From contig CAMDMC010000001.1 in assembly GCA_945901825.1 (NCBI GenBank), forward strand, positions 124,001 through 188,000: a stretch of 64,000 nt of DNA. Reading direction: 5' to 3'. The position numbers and the translations under genes were made by a program. Below are positions 46,317 through 54,990 of the stretch, piece after piece. Under the pieces are notes generated by a model. The model was not told the DNA's origin, did no database searches, and saw nothing but the letters and a program-made list of their open reading frames with translations. Source of the DNA: Bordetella parapertussis (GTDB taxonomy: Bacteria; Pseudomonadota; Gammaproteobacteria; Burkholderiales; Burkholderiaceae_A). Every line of letters starts with the position of its first letter. Position 1 is the first letter of the stretch.

Positions 46317-49300
46317 TTAGGAAACTGCCTCTTCCTTCCTTCCGTAGACCAGGCTGTAAAGCGCAGGCAGTGAAAGCAGAGTAAGTCCGGTAGCCACCAC
46401 GAGTCCTCCCATAATGGCAACAGCCATGGGTCCCCAGAAGATGCTGTTTTGAAGCGGAATCATGGCCAGTACGGCCGCCGCAGCCGTGAGGGTAATGGGA
46501 CGGAACCGCAAAAGGGTGGCCTCGACGATGGCCGATCGAACCGATGAGCCTCGAGCGCGCTCCTTTTCAATTTGATCGATAAGAATGACAGCATTGCGCA
46601 TAATCATTCCCATAAGGGCAATAACACCAAGCATGGCTACAAACCCGAAAGGCCTTTGCAGCAAAAGAAGGGCGGCAGCCACGCCGGCTAGGCCCAACGG
46701 TGCTGTGGCCAGAACCATGAGGCTACGCGGTGTGCTTTGAAGCTGCATAACAAGCAGCATGAGAGTAATAAACAACATAATGGGCACACCGGCAAAAATG
46801 GACGCCTGACCCTTGGAACTCTCTTCAATCGTGCCACCAATCTCTAATGCAAGCCCAACAGGAAGCGATGCCTTAATAGGTTCTAAGGCTTTCTGAAGTT
46901 CCAGCGCCACCGTAGCCCCTTGCACACCCGGGCTTACATCGGCCTGCAAGGTAAGAGCGTACTGGCGGTTATGGCGCCAGATCATTCCGGGCTCCCAGAT
47001 GAGTTCAAGGCGCGCGATCTTCTCAAGTGGAACAAGTCGACCATTGGTGTTGGGTACGAGCAGCTCGCGTATGTCTTTCATGGAGTCGCGTTCCTGAAGC
47101 GGCAGCTCGACTTCAATGGGAAGAATCTTCTCGCGTTCACGGTAATCGGCAACCAACCGGCCTGAGAAACGCGCCTGAAGCTCGCGCGCGACCGCAGCCG
47201 ACGTGACGCCCGCATCTCGCGCCTTGGCGAGATCAAGGTTGATCTGCACCACGGGCCTGCGTTCGTTCCAGTTGTCGTGCAGTCCACGGACCTCGGGATG
47301 GGCCTTCATAACCTCCCGAACCTGCTCAGCCACTTCATAGAGCAAATCGGGTCGTTCGGCGGTGAGCCGGAACTGCACGGGGTAGGGAACAGGCGGCCCG
47401 TTGGGTAGAAGCTTAATGCGAAGGCGTGCCTCGGGTGCAGCAGCAGGAATGCGCGCGTGCAGCGCATTGAATACAGACTCTCGAGAAAAGCCGGGTTGGG
47501 GCTGAATGATGAGCTGCGCGACGTTACTTTGAGGAAAAATGATGTCAAGCGGGAGGAAAAATCGGGGTGCCCCGGATCCGACCCAAGAGGTAATGGTGTC
47601 GATGCCTTCGATAAGGCGTGCCTCTTTCTCAATGCGCTCAACGGTTGCTGCAGTTGCTTCAATACCAGCACCTTCGACAAGGTAGACATCCACCAGAATT
47701 TCCGGACGCGAGGAGTCGGGGAAAAATTGCTGCTCGACTCGACTCATACCCGCAAGCCCAAGGACAAAGGTAAGAAGCGTTGCTACAACGGTCTTAACAG
47801 GGTTATTGACGCACCATGTCACCATGGAACGAAAGACCCGGTAGGCCGCGGAGTCACGAAGGCTGACTTCATTGTCTTTGTGCGGGCGGGATGGAACTTT
47901 AAGGAGCCACATTCCAAGAAACGGTACGAAAAGCACCGAGACAAGCCAAGAGACAATCAGTGAGGCTGCCGTCACCGCAAAGATGGCGTAGGTGTACTCA
48001 CCCACCACGGACATTGCAATACCAATGGGAAGAAAACCAACGGCTGTAATAAGGGTGCCAGTAAGCATTGGAATGGCAGTGAGCTCGTAGGCGGCCGTGG
48101 CGGCCACAAGCCGGTCGTTGCCTTCTTCCAGCTTACGAATCATCATCTCTACGACGATAATGGCGTCGTCCACCAGCAGACCCAGGGCAATAATTAAAGA
48201 GCCCAAGGAAATCTTATGTATTCCAACTCCCCAGAGATTCATAATAAGAAAAGTAACGGCCATGACCAGCGGAATACTAATGGCCACAATGAGCCCCGGA
48301 CGTGGGTCAAGCCTTAAGGGGCGTCTGTGCAGGCCCAGCGCCAGTAAGCTAACGGCCAATACAATGGCCACAGCCTCTGCAAGAACCGTTAGGAATTCAA
48401 AGACCGATTCTGCAACGACCTTCGGTTGATTCTGTATTTGCTGAATGGTTACGCCAATTGGCAGTTGGGATTGAATCTTCGACACCGCCACATCCAGATT
48501 TTTACCAAGGGCAATGATGTCACCGCCTTTGAGCATGGACACGCCTAGGGCAACGACAGGCTGCCCGTTGACCCGCACGAAGGGGCTGGGTGGATCCACC
48601 GTTGCACGTCGAATGGTTGCAATATCCTCAAGCCTCAAGATGCGTTGGCCTGCGCGAATGGGCATGGAGGCAAGCTCTTCAATGGACCCGAATTGTCCCA
48701 AGACTTTTATAGGAATGGTGAAGGCATTGGTCTCAAGTCGGCCTGCATCGACAACGGCGTTTTGCTCTGCGATCTGCTGCCCGACGGCGCTCGCGCTAAG
48801 TTGATACCGTGCAAGTTCTCGCCTGCTTAGTTGAACAAAGACGCGCTCGTCTTGAAGGCCAAAGGCTTCGACCTTACCTACATCTTTAACCAACAGAAGT
48901 TGACTACGGGCGCCACGTACAAAGTCCGTCAGCTCAGCCTGGCTGTAGTCGGGAGCAGCAAGGCTGTAAATAACGCCAAAAGTGTCTCCAAAGTCATCGT
49001 TGAAGAAAGGACCTTGAACCCCTTCAGGAAGGTCTCTGGCCATATCCATCATTTTTTTTCGTACGGTGTAGAAACGGTCAGAGACTTCGTTGGGGTCGAA
49101 GTCATCCTTGACCTGAAAAATAATGGTGGTCTGGCCTGGCTTTGAGAAGCTTACGATCTTGTCGGTGTTCGGGACCTCTTGAAGAATGCGCTCAAGCCGA
49201 TCGGTAACCTGGTCGGCCATCTGCGAGGCTGTTGCACCAGGCCAGTAGGCCTGAACAACCATGGCACGGAATGTAAAGGGAGGATCTTCATCCTGGCCAA

Positions 49301-49412
49301 GCTGAAAGTAGCTGCCAACGCCAAGGATGAGAAGCGAGACCATAAGGAAACGAATGAGGGCGGGGTGCTCGATTGCCCAGAGTGAGAGGTTCCATTTTGA
49401 GGAGTTGTTCAT
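46317..49412 (-). CDS. RND efflux transporter permease (second system)
   Basis: This 1031-residue AcrB-superfamily pump is distinct from the one at 25.9 kb. It starts WAIEHPALIRFLMVSLLILGVG. Landmarks are the porter domain, the TM4 proton-relay pair in LGLLVDDAIIVVEMM, and the second-half MGMIMRNAVILIDQIEKERARG. The substrate is unknown. It follows its adaptor gene by 24 bases on the same strand. No outer-membrane factor gene is present. Confidence 0.95.
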   Translation of the reverse strand: MNNSSKWNLSLWAIEHPALIRFLMVSLLILGVGSYFQLGQDEDPPFTFRAMVVQAYWPGATASQMADQVTDRLERILQEVPNTDKIVSFSKPGQTTIIFQVKDDFDPNEVSDRFYTVRKKMMDMARDLPEGVQGPFFNDDFGDTFGVIYSLAAPDYSQAELTDFVRGARSQLLLVKDVGKVEAFGLQDERVFVQLSRRELARYQLSASAVGQQIAEQNAVVDAGRLETNAFTIPIKVLGQFGSIEELASMPIRAGQRILRLEDIATIRRATVDPPSPFVRVNGQPVVALGVSMLKGGDIIALGKNLDVAVSKIQSQLPIGVTIQQIQNQPKVVAESVFEFLTVLAEAVAIVLAVSLLALGLHRRPLRLDPRPGLIVAISIPLVMAVTFLIMNLWGVGIHKISLGSLIIALGLLVDDAIIVVEMMIRKLEEGNDRLVAATAAYELTAIPMLTGTLITAVGFLPIGIAMSVVGEYTYAIFAVTAASLIVSWLVSVLFVPFLGMWLLKVPSRPHKDNEVSLRDSAAYRVFRSMVTWCVNNPVKTVVATLLTFVLGLAGMSRVEQQFFPDSSRPEILVDVYLVEGAGIEATAATVERIEKEARLIEGIDTITSWVGSGAPRFFLPLDIIFPQSNVAQLIIQPQPGFSRESVFNALHARIPAAAPEARLRIKLLPNGPPVPYPVQFRLTAERPDLLYEVAEQVREVMKAHPEVRGLHDNWNERRPVVQINLDLAKARDAGVTSAAVARELQARFSGRLVADYREREKILPIEVELPLQERDSMKDIRELLVPNTNGRLVPLEKIARLELIWEPGMIWRHNRQYALTLQADVSPGVQGATVALELQKALEPIKASLPVGLALEIGGTIEESSKGQASIFAGVPIMLFITLMLLVMQLQSTPRSLMVLATAPLGLAGVAAALLLLQRPFGFVAMLGVIALMGMIMRNAVILIDQIEKERARGSSVRSAIVEATLLRFRPITLTAAAAVLAMIPLQNSIFWGPMAVAIMGGLVVATGLTLLSLPALYSLVYGRKEEAVS

Positions 49413-49436
49413 TCGAACAGAGCGCGCCTTGTACCC

Positions 49437-50393
49437 TTAGGGGGTGAGGCGACGTACTTTTTGCCCAGGACTTAGAAGATGGGCGCCCACGGCAACAATG
49501 CTGTCGCCCTTTAACAGCCCCTCAACAAGAGCATACGATTCGGTCGCCTCAACAACGTTTACTGCAGTAGGCTCAACAAGAAACTGGTCATTATTGGGAA
49601 CAAGGCGCATGACACTGCGTCCTTCAAGCAGAGCCGTTAACGGAATACGGAAGACTTCGGCCTGCGAGGGTTCAGTGCCCTTTGGCTTAGCCAGTTGTTT
49701 GGGGGGTGCCTCGGGTGGCGTTGCCTTACTCAGTTGCCTAAGCTGCAGTTCAATGACAAGCTCGGCGGCCTCGACCACTTGTGACGTCTTTGCCAGAACC
49801 CGGCGCACAACACCGGAGTCGAGCGCTCGCAAGGTGTAGACACCTAACTGGTCGAGCGTAACCTCAAACTGAGCGCGCTCAGCAATGAGAAGCGCCTCGC
49901 GACGGTCCCATTCAGCTTTTGAAATAAAGCCCTTTTTCAATAGCTCGGTGTAACGGCTGAAGTCGGCCTCAACGTTGGCAAGTTTGGCTCGCGCGGCCTG
50001 CAGCTGAACTTCAGCAGCCGAGTTAGCAAGCTTTGCATCACGGGGATCGAGGCGAAGAAGGCTCTGGCCAGCTCTTACGGCCTCGCCGGGCTTAACCAGT
50101 ACCTCAATGACAGTACCGGAGAGTTCAGAACGAAGCTCTCCCGGGACTAGATTGGGGCCTGTTAGGGGCCCCCCGGCACCGTCGCTACCGGCGTACGGCC
50201 CGGCAGCTAAGGGAAGTGATGTGCCTACCTCAAACACCTTAACGGCAGGCACAAGGACAGCAGCAGGCTCATTTTTGCTGCACCCCAAAACCAGGCCTAG
50301 AGCCATTACCATGGTAAGCGCAGCCGCAAAACGTGCCTTACTTATTGCCTGACATGCTACTAGTAGGCGTAAAGCAAAAAGTTGAAGTGGCAT
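49437..50393 (-). CDS. RND efflux periplasmic adaptor lipoprotein (second system)
   Basis: This adaptor partners the RND gene downstream. From the ATG at 50393 it has 318 residues. A long basic n-region is followed by a lipoprotein signal ending LGLVLGC (lipobox), so the adaptor is likely anchored by lipid. ELSGTVIEVLVKPGEAVRAGQSLLRL is the lipoyl half-motif, a helical hairpin follows (about 125-180), and YTLRALDSGVVRRVLAK is the second half. A later in-frame ATG (residue 27) would leave a shorter signal peptide. Confidence 0.88.
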   Translation of the reverse strand: MPLQLFALRLLVACQAISKARFAAALTMVMALGLVLGCSKNEPAAVLVPAVKVFEVGTSLPLAAGPYAGSDGAGGPLTGPNLVPGELRSELSGTVIEVLVKPGEAVRAGQSLLRLDPRDAKLANSAAEVQLQAARAKLANVEADFSRYTELLKKGFISKAEWDRREALLIAERAQFEVTLDQLGVYTLRALDSGVVRRVLAKTSQVVEAAELVIELQLRQLSKATPPEAPPKQLAKPKGTEPSQAEVFRIPLTALLEGRSVMRLVPNNDQFLVEPTAVNVVEATESYALVEGLLKGDSIVAVGAHLLSPGQKVRRLTP

Positions 50394-50479
50394 ACAAAAA
50401 AAGCCTTGCAAAAAGCTGGCGCGGGGCACCAACCAGACAACGAGAGGAGAATTTTTACTGGATCGATTGTCTCAAAAAA

Positions 50480-50803
50480 CTAGCCAAGAAATTCGCTGGG
50501 CCGCTTTTGAACCCATTCAATGAATTTGTGAATCTCAGGATGGGTTTTTAAGGCATCCCACGAGTTAAAGTGCCGGGCAAGCTCACGGGGCTTGAAGGTT
50601 TGATGAATTTTTTGGTGGCAGACCTTGTGAATTAACTGCTTCTCTCGGCCACCCTGAGAGCGCGGTGTAAGATGATGCTCGTCAACAGAGTCTCCCGGCG
50701 TTAACAGCCGGCCGCACAAGGGGCATAGTTGAACAGCCTGCGCTGCGGCAATAGCGTCCGCATCATCCCCTTCTTGCCAGCGAAGTAATCGTTTAGAAAC
50801 CAT
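50480..50803 (-). CDS. HNH-domain protein, 107 aa
   Basis: This small protein has an HNH nuclease fold. Cys27 and Cys30 (CPLC) and a later VCHQKIH set bind a structural zinc; DEHHLTPRSQGG carries the HNH motif with its catalytic His. The role is unknown; relatives occur as lone chromosomal genes and are not always phage-derived. It starts only 12 bases from the divergent pnuC-like start and 86 bases upstream of the adaptor gene. Confidence 0.88.
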   Translation of the reverse strand: MVSKRLLRWQEGDDADAIAAAQAVQLCPLCGRLLTPGDSVDEHHLTPRSQGGREKQLIHKVCHQKIHQTFKPRELARHFNSWDALKTHPEIHKFIEWVQKRPSEFLG

Positions 50804-50815
50804 GGTCTTTAGTCA

Positions 50816-51382
50816 ATGTTAAGTCTCGAGTGGCTGGCCGCAGGGCTTGGATTATTGGGCGTCGTGCTTGGCCTACGCGAGAATGTGTGGGTATGGCCCG
50901 TGTTTATTGCGTCGAGTGCAATTTACTTGGCTGTTTACCTCAGTGTGGATCTTATCGGACAAGCCGTCCTTATGTTGGTCTTTATCCTGACCTCGCTTTG
51001 GGGTTTGTGGAATTGGCGACAGGCGAATACTGGCCTCTCGGGTCCGGTTTTGAAGGGGCCAGGCTGGCTTACGACCCCGCAGCGTCTGTACTTTCTTCTG
51101 GTGGTTGTGGTGTTGGCGGCTGCCTTCTTTATCTGGTTTGCGGGGATGGAGCAGCATCCAAATCCTTGGCTCGATGCATCGGTGACTGCGGTCAGCCTTA
51201 TTGCCATGGTGTTAATGGGTATGAAACGAATTGACTGCTGGCTTGCATGGCTCGCCGCCAATGCCGCCTCTGTGGTTTTGTTTGTGCAACAGGCCCTCTG
51301 GCCCACCGCAGCCTTGTACTTTATTCAGTTTGGTCTGGCCTACTGGGGTCTGCGATTGTGGACGCGACGTCAGGCGCTTTAA
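50816..51382 (+). CDS. PnuC-family vitamin transporter (nicotinamide riboside or thiamine)
   Basis: This 188-residue membrane protein of the PnuC/SWEET-like family performs facilitated uptake of a vitamin that is then trapped by phosphorylation. About seven helices are visible; GLRENVWVWPVFIASSAIYL and MGMKRIDCWLAWLAANAA are family-typical. Homology alone suggests nicotinamide riboside (PnuC), but a TPP riboswitch and TonB receptor just downstream suggest thiamine (PnuT). Substrate residues cannot be judged from sequence here. The downstream kinase gene overlaps its end by 25 bases. Confidence 0.9.
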   Translation: MLSLEWLAAGLGLLGVVLGLRENVWVWPVFIASSAIYLAVYLSVDLIGQAVLMLVFILTSLWGLWNWRQANTGLSGPVLKGPGWLTTPQRLYFLLVVVVLAAAFFIWFAGMEQHPNPWLDASVTAVSLIAMVLMGMKRIDCWLAWLAANAASVVLFVQQALWPTAALYFIQFGLAYWGLRLWTRRQAL

Positions 51383-51939
51383 AGGTTGCAGTTATTGGTG
51401 CAGAGTCCACGGGTAAGACAACCCTCTGCCAGTTGCTTGCCGCTGGGCTCGATGGGCTTCATTTTGAGGAGCCCCTGCGGCAGTGGGTGGCTCGGAAAGG
51501 GCGTCCCCCAAGGCAAGGCGAGCAGTTGGAAATCGTTGAAGCCCAGCAGCAGCAAGAGCTTCTTGGTATGCAGCAGGCTATCGCGTTTGAAAAGCAGTGG
51601 CTTTTCTGCGACTCAGCGCCCTTGGTAACGGCCGCCTACAGTCGCTACTACTTCAATGATGCAAGCCTTGACAATCTGGCGTCTTCGCATCATCAGACGA
51701 ACTATGCCGCAACCCTGTTTTGTCTGCCACAGGGTCTTGATTGGCTCGCTGAGCCAGGGCAGCGTGACAGTCCGAAGGCCCGTGAGGCGGTCCATCAGAT
51801 ACTCCTTGAGCTTGTTAAGCCAATCAACTCCGACCGACTTATTTTTTTATCAGGAGGGCTTAACGAGCGCTATGAATTTGCCTCGGCTTCATTAAACCGT
51901 TTACACTCCCCATTCGCTAGGGGTCCCGAAACCTCTTAA
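51358..51939 (+). CDS. NadR-type P-loop kinase (AAA_28), vitamin-trapping kinase
   Basis: This 193-residue ATPase resembles the ribosylnicotinamide kinase domain of NadR. Walker A is GAESTGKTT near residue 12, and FCDSAPLVTAAYSRYYF is the NadR-like Asp and Tyr segment. I start it at the GTG at 51358, which overlaps the transporter gene; the open frame back to 51247 lies inside that gene. It presumably phosphorylates whatever the PnuC-type protein imports. By homology that is nicotinamide riboside; by context with the TPP riboswitch it could be thiamine. Confidence 0.85.
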   Translation: MDATSGALKVAVIGAESTGKTTLCQLLAAGLDGLHFEEPLRQWVARKGRPPRQGEQLEIVEAQQQQELLGMQQAIAFEKQWLFCDSAPLVTAAYSRYYFNDASLDNLASSHHQTNYAATLFCLPQGLDWLAEPGQRDSPKAREAVHQILLELVKPINSDRLIFLSGGLNERYEFASASLNRLHSPFARGPETS

Positions 51940-51980
51940 GCCAGCCGAACTTTCTTGCGCGTTTTTGAAGTAAAGCTAAG

Positions 51981-52075
51981 AACTTTGTCTGGGTTAAGGG
52001 CCTTTTTTAAGGCGGGTGAGACAAACCCTTTGAACCTGATCGAGTTAAGACTTGCGCAGGGAAGCGTGAAGAGTT
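51981..52075 (+). promoter_or_regulatory. TPP (thiamine pyrophosphate) riboswitch aptamer
   Basis: The 3' half is an excellent thi-box match: ACCCTTTGAACCTGATC at 52025-52041, then GCGCAGGGAA at 52054-52063. The 5' half has GGGTTAAGGGCC and GGGTGAGAC (52014-52022), a diverged form of the usual GGGGTGC...CTGAGA. Possible P1 arms are AACTTT (51981-51986) and GAGTT (52071-52075). It lies 63 bases before the TonB receptor start and after the kinase stop, so it should control the receptor by sensing TPP. Confidence 0.93.
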
Positions 52076-52108
52076 GCCCGCCTTCCTTCTCTAGGTAAGC
52101 CGCTCGTC

Positions 52109-52133
52109 CGTTTCCCCATCGCTTTGGGAGACG
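52109..52133 (+). promoter_or_regulatory. Shine-Dalgarno-sequestering hairpin of the riboswitch
   Basis: CGTTTCCC (52109-52116) pairs with GGGAGACG (52126-52133) with a single G-U pair and a 9-base loop. GGGAG within the 3' arm is the ribosome site of the receptor gene (ATG at 52139). There is no T run, so control is likely translational rather than by termination. Confidence 0.75.
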
Positions 52134-52138
52134 CTTCA

Positions 52139-54343
52139 ATGGTTAATTTTTCTATTTCTTTGCCTCGCGGTGGTCGTTGTCTGGGCCTGGCCCTGGGCCT
52201 GTGGTCGTTGTCCGTCTTCTCCCAGACTGCCACGGTACTGCCCGATATCGAGGTCCGGGCTTTGCCAGCCTCTTCCAGTGGCCTTGGCGTGGGCTCGCCT
52301 CAGACTCAGCTTTTTACGGGCCAAGACTGGATGAACCAGCCGCTCTCAGGCCAGGTCATTGATCAGGCCGATATGGCGCTTATGGGGCCAGGCCGGCTAA
52401 CCGACCTCCTGCGTCTGGACAGCTCTGTTGAGCCTTATTACAGCCCTGTGGGTTATTACGAGGGCTTTCTTATTCGAGGCTTTGCAGTCGACCCCATGCT
52501 TGGTATCCGCGTAAATGGAGTCCCCGTTGTAGGGGAGTCGCGGTTGAACATGCAGAACAAGCAGCAGGTTCAGACCCTGCGGGGTCCTGCTGGGACTTGG
52601 GCTGGAGCGGGCACGTCGGCGGGCCTTATCAACCTAGTCACCGAGCGGCCGCGCGACGGTCGCGAGGTTTACTTAACTACAGAGTCACGTGCATCTCTAG
52701 GTGCAGGCATCGACCTTGGACAGACGGGCCCACAAGGGGGCTGGCGGCTTAACGCCGCCATTGATCATTTTAGGCCCGAGGCCCGGGGGGCCGATGGTGG
52801 CTCAGGGATGGTAAGCCTGGCCCTCGACCGGCCGCTTGGCTCGAGGTCGGTTCTAGAGATGGACCTTGAGTATTCCCGCCACAGTCAGCGCAGTCAGCCA
52901 GGCAGTCAGCTTCTGGGTGGCACCGTCTTGCCTCCTCTGAACCCGAAGCTTGTGCTGGGTGGCTCCTCGTGGTCAAAGCCTGTGGTGTTTGACTCGCTTT
53001 CTGCTATGGGCCGCCTTAGCCACAACCTTGATTCGAATTTCAAGCTTATGGGAACGGCCTCGCTGCATAGGGTGAAGACCGACGACCGCAGTAGTTTTCC
53101 TTGGGGCTGTGCAAATGCTGCAGGGACGCTCTATTTTTATTTTTGTGCCAACGGCGACTTCACCCTTTGGGATTATCGAAGCCTTAAAGAAAAACGCGAG
53201 GTGGCCTACCTGGCCATAGACGGGCTCTACACGGTCGAGCAGGAAGGCTTAACCCACAACCTTGCCTTTGGAGCCTCGTATCTAAGGCGCACCACCCGTA
53301 TGCCCGAGTATTTTTGGGGTGTGGCTGATTACAACGAAGATGGGGTTGGGGGTGATTTGCAAGCGAACACTGGCAATGTCTTCACCTCAAGCTGGACAGG
53401 TGGAGCCAACCCAAGCCCGTCTTTTAGTGATGTCTTTGACCAGACCATTGAGCAGCTGGCCTTGGTTGCTCACGATCGAGTCACTTTGAGCAATGGGGAT
53501 AGCGTGGCGGTTGGTGGGCGTTGGGTGAGGCATGAGGAAAACCTGAGGGCTAACTTCCCTTACTACGCCGCTGTGCGTCGGTCCCAAGACCAGACCTTTT
53601 TTCTGCCCGGCCTTAGCTACAGCCGCAAGCTCAACACCGGCAGGGCCTTCGCCGGGTACCGGCAAGACCTCGAGGCAGGCCAGCGTGCGCCTTTAAGCAG
53701 CGCTAACTACGGTGAGGTACTTTCGCCTCGACGTATGCATGCTTATGAGGTCGGGCTAAGGCTGCAGCAGGCTAAAACAGTGGCTTACGAGGCAACCGCC
53801 TTTTATAACCACCGGCCCTATAACTTCCGGCGTGATGCTGGCCTGAGTGATCCCTTGGGTTCCTTTGTTCAACAGGGGAGGGAGTCACGTCTGGGGCTTG
53901 AACTCGGCGCCCGAGGTTCTCTGGGGCAGTCGCTGTCGGGCCGTCTTGGGCTTACCGCCATGCAGGCCAAGGTCTCGGGAACCTCTCAAGATGCAGTCAA
54001 CGGCAATCATGCCCTGAACACGCCCAGGCTTCGTGCGAATGGCCTGCTTGCTTATAAGCTCTCCGCTTTACAGGCTTCCCAAGCCTCGTTGGTCTGGAGC
54101 TATGTTGCCAAGCGACCTGCGACCGCGGACGGGCGGGTTAACCTGCCCTCTTACCATCGTTTTGATCTTGGCCTTCTCCACGAGCGCCGACTGGGCGAGG
54201 GTACTGGGCTTAGCCTTAGGTTTTACGTCGAGAACGTCTTTGACCATGCCTATTGGCGTGATGCCGCCGATTTTCTAGGCGATGGCTACTTAACTGCGGG
54301 TGCGCCGCGAACCTTCAAGGCAAGCCTCACCCTAAGCCAATAA
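52139..54343 (+). CDS. TonB-dependent outer-membrane receptor, predicted for thiamine
   Basis: This 734-residue receptor imports a scarce ligand across the outer membrane with TonB energy. A signal peptide (about 1-29, ending VFSQ) is followed by a plug domain (about 60-165, with GPAGTWAGAGTSAGLINLVTERP) and a 22-strand barrel. It resembles siderophore-type receptors by sequence, but it sits directly behind a TPP riboswitch, which points to thiamine. It starts at the ATG at 52139 with GGGAG 8 bases before; an in-frame TTG at 52124 is less likely. The C-terminus ends LSQ, without the usual aromatic last residue. No tonB, exbB or exbD gene is present in the window. Confidence 0.9.
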   Translation: MVNFSISLPRGGRCLGLALGLWSLSVFSQTATVLPDIEVRALPASSSGLGVGSPQTQLFTGQDWMNQPLSGQVIDQADMALMGPGRLTDLLRLDSSVEPYYSPVGYYEGFLIRGFAVDPMLGIRVNGVPVVGESRLNMQNKQQVQTLRGPAGTWAGAGTSAGLINLVTERPRDGREVYLTTESRASLGAGIDLGQTGPQGGWRLNAAIDHFRPEARGADGGSGMVSLALDRPLGSRSVLEMDLEYSRHSQRSQPGSQLLGGTVLPPLNPKLVLGGSSWSKPVVFDSLSAMGRLSHNLDSNFKLMGTASLHRVKTDDRSSFPWGCANAAGTLYFYFCANGDFTLWDYRSLKEKREVAYLAIDGLYTVEQEGLTHNLAFGASYLRRTTRMPEYFWGVADYNEDGVGGDLQANTGNVFTSSWTGGANPSPSFSDVFDQTIEQLALVAHDRVTLSNGDSVAVGGRWVRHEENLRANFPYYAAVRRSQDQTFFLPGLSYSRKLNTGRAFAGYRQDLEAGQRAPLSSANYGEVLSPRRMHAYEVGLRLQQAKTVAYEATAFYNHRPYNFRRDAGLSDPLGSFVQQGRESRLGLELGARGSLGQSLSGRLGLTAMQAKVSGTSQDAVNGNHALNTPRLRANGLLAYKLSALQASQASLVWSYVAKRPATADGRVNLPSYHRFDLGLLHERRLGEGTGLSLRFYVENVFDHAYWRDAADFLGDGYLTAGAPRTFKASLTLSQ

Positions 54344-54360
54344 GAAAGTGGTAGCCTTCG

Positions 54361-54376
54361 CAGATCTTTTTATCTG
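54361..54376. promoter_or_regulatory. inverted repeat before marR-like gene
   Basis: CAGAT (54361-54365) and ATCTG (54372-54376) form a 5-base inverted repeat with a 6-base T-rich centre, just upstream of the MarR gene. It could be a self-operator or a weak hairpin. Confidence 0.3.
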
Positions 54377-54387
54377 TGGAGGCGAAC

Positions 54388-54867
54388 GTGGTAACTGTCG
54401 TGCCGGACCAGGCGGTGAGGGTTCTAAAGCAGTTTCGGGTCATTTTTAGTGCGGTTAAGGAGCATTACCGCAGGGTTGAGCAAATAACAGGTCTCTCGGG
54501 CTCCCATGTCTGGGCTTTGGTGGTGATTGACGAAAACCCAGGGATTCGTCCAGGCGCCCTTAATGACCGTCTGGCCATTCACCAGTCGACCGCAAGCAAC
54601 ATTGTGAGGCACTTGGTGGCCCAGGGCTACGTGCTTCGTACCCGCAGCCAGTCCGATGCCAGAGCCTTCGAGCTGGCCTCAACCCCCAAGGGTCATGAAC
54701 TTTTAGGCAGGGTTCCCGAACCCAAGATGGGCCTTCTGGTGAACGCATTGGCTGAAATGCCGAATGCCTCGGTTGCATCCCTTGAGGGTTTACTGGACCA
54801 TTTAATTGCCCGTATGGGCCAGCCTGCTGCAAGCCAGGGCGCGGCCTTTGAGCCGCTTATCGACTAA
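54388..54867 (+). CDS. MarR family transcriptional regulator
   Basis: This 159-residue winged-helix regulator has the HTH segment GALNDRLAIHQSTASNIVRHLVAQGYV (about residues 55-81) and the wing RTRSQSDARAFELASTPKG. The GTG at 54388 has GGAGG 5 bases before; an in-frame GTG at 54376 is also possible. It follows the receptor gene by 44 bases on the same strand and may regulate that locus or itself. It ends before a strong bidirectional terminator. Confidence 0.9.
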   Translation: MVTVVPDQAVRVLKQFRVIFSAVKEHYRRVEQITGLSGSHVWALVVIDENPGIRPGALNDRLAIHQSTASNIVRHLVAQGYVLRTRSQSDARAFELASTPKGHELLGRVPEPKMGLLVNALAEMPNASVASLEGLLDHLIARMGQPAASQGAAFEPLID

Positions 54868-54924
54868 AACCAGTCGCAGGCGCCTGCTATCACTTATAGG
54901 TGTGTTTAAGACCAAAGCGTCAAT

Positions 54925-54957
54925 AAAAAAAGCCCGGAAGAACCGGGCTTTTTTTAT
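54925..54957. terminator. bidirectional rho-independent terminator
   Basis: AAAAAAAGCCCGG (54925-54937) pairs with CCGGGCTTTTTTT (54943-54955) over a 5-base loop. It lies between the convergent MarR and symporter genes. Confidence 0.95.
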
Positions 54958-54990
54958 TCTGGTGAGGCGAACCCCACCAGGAACTGCACT

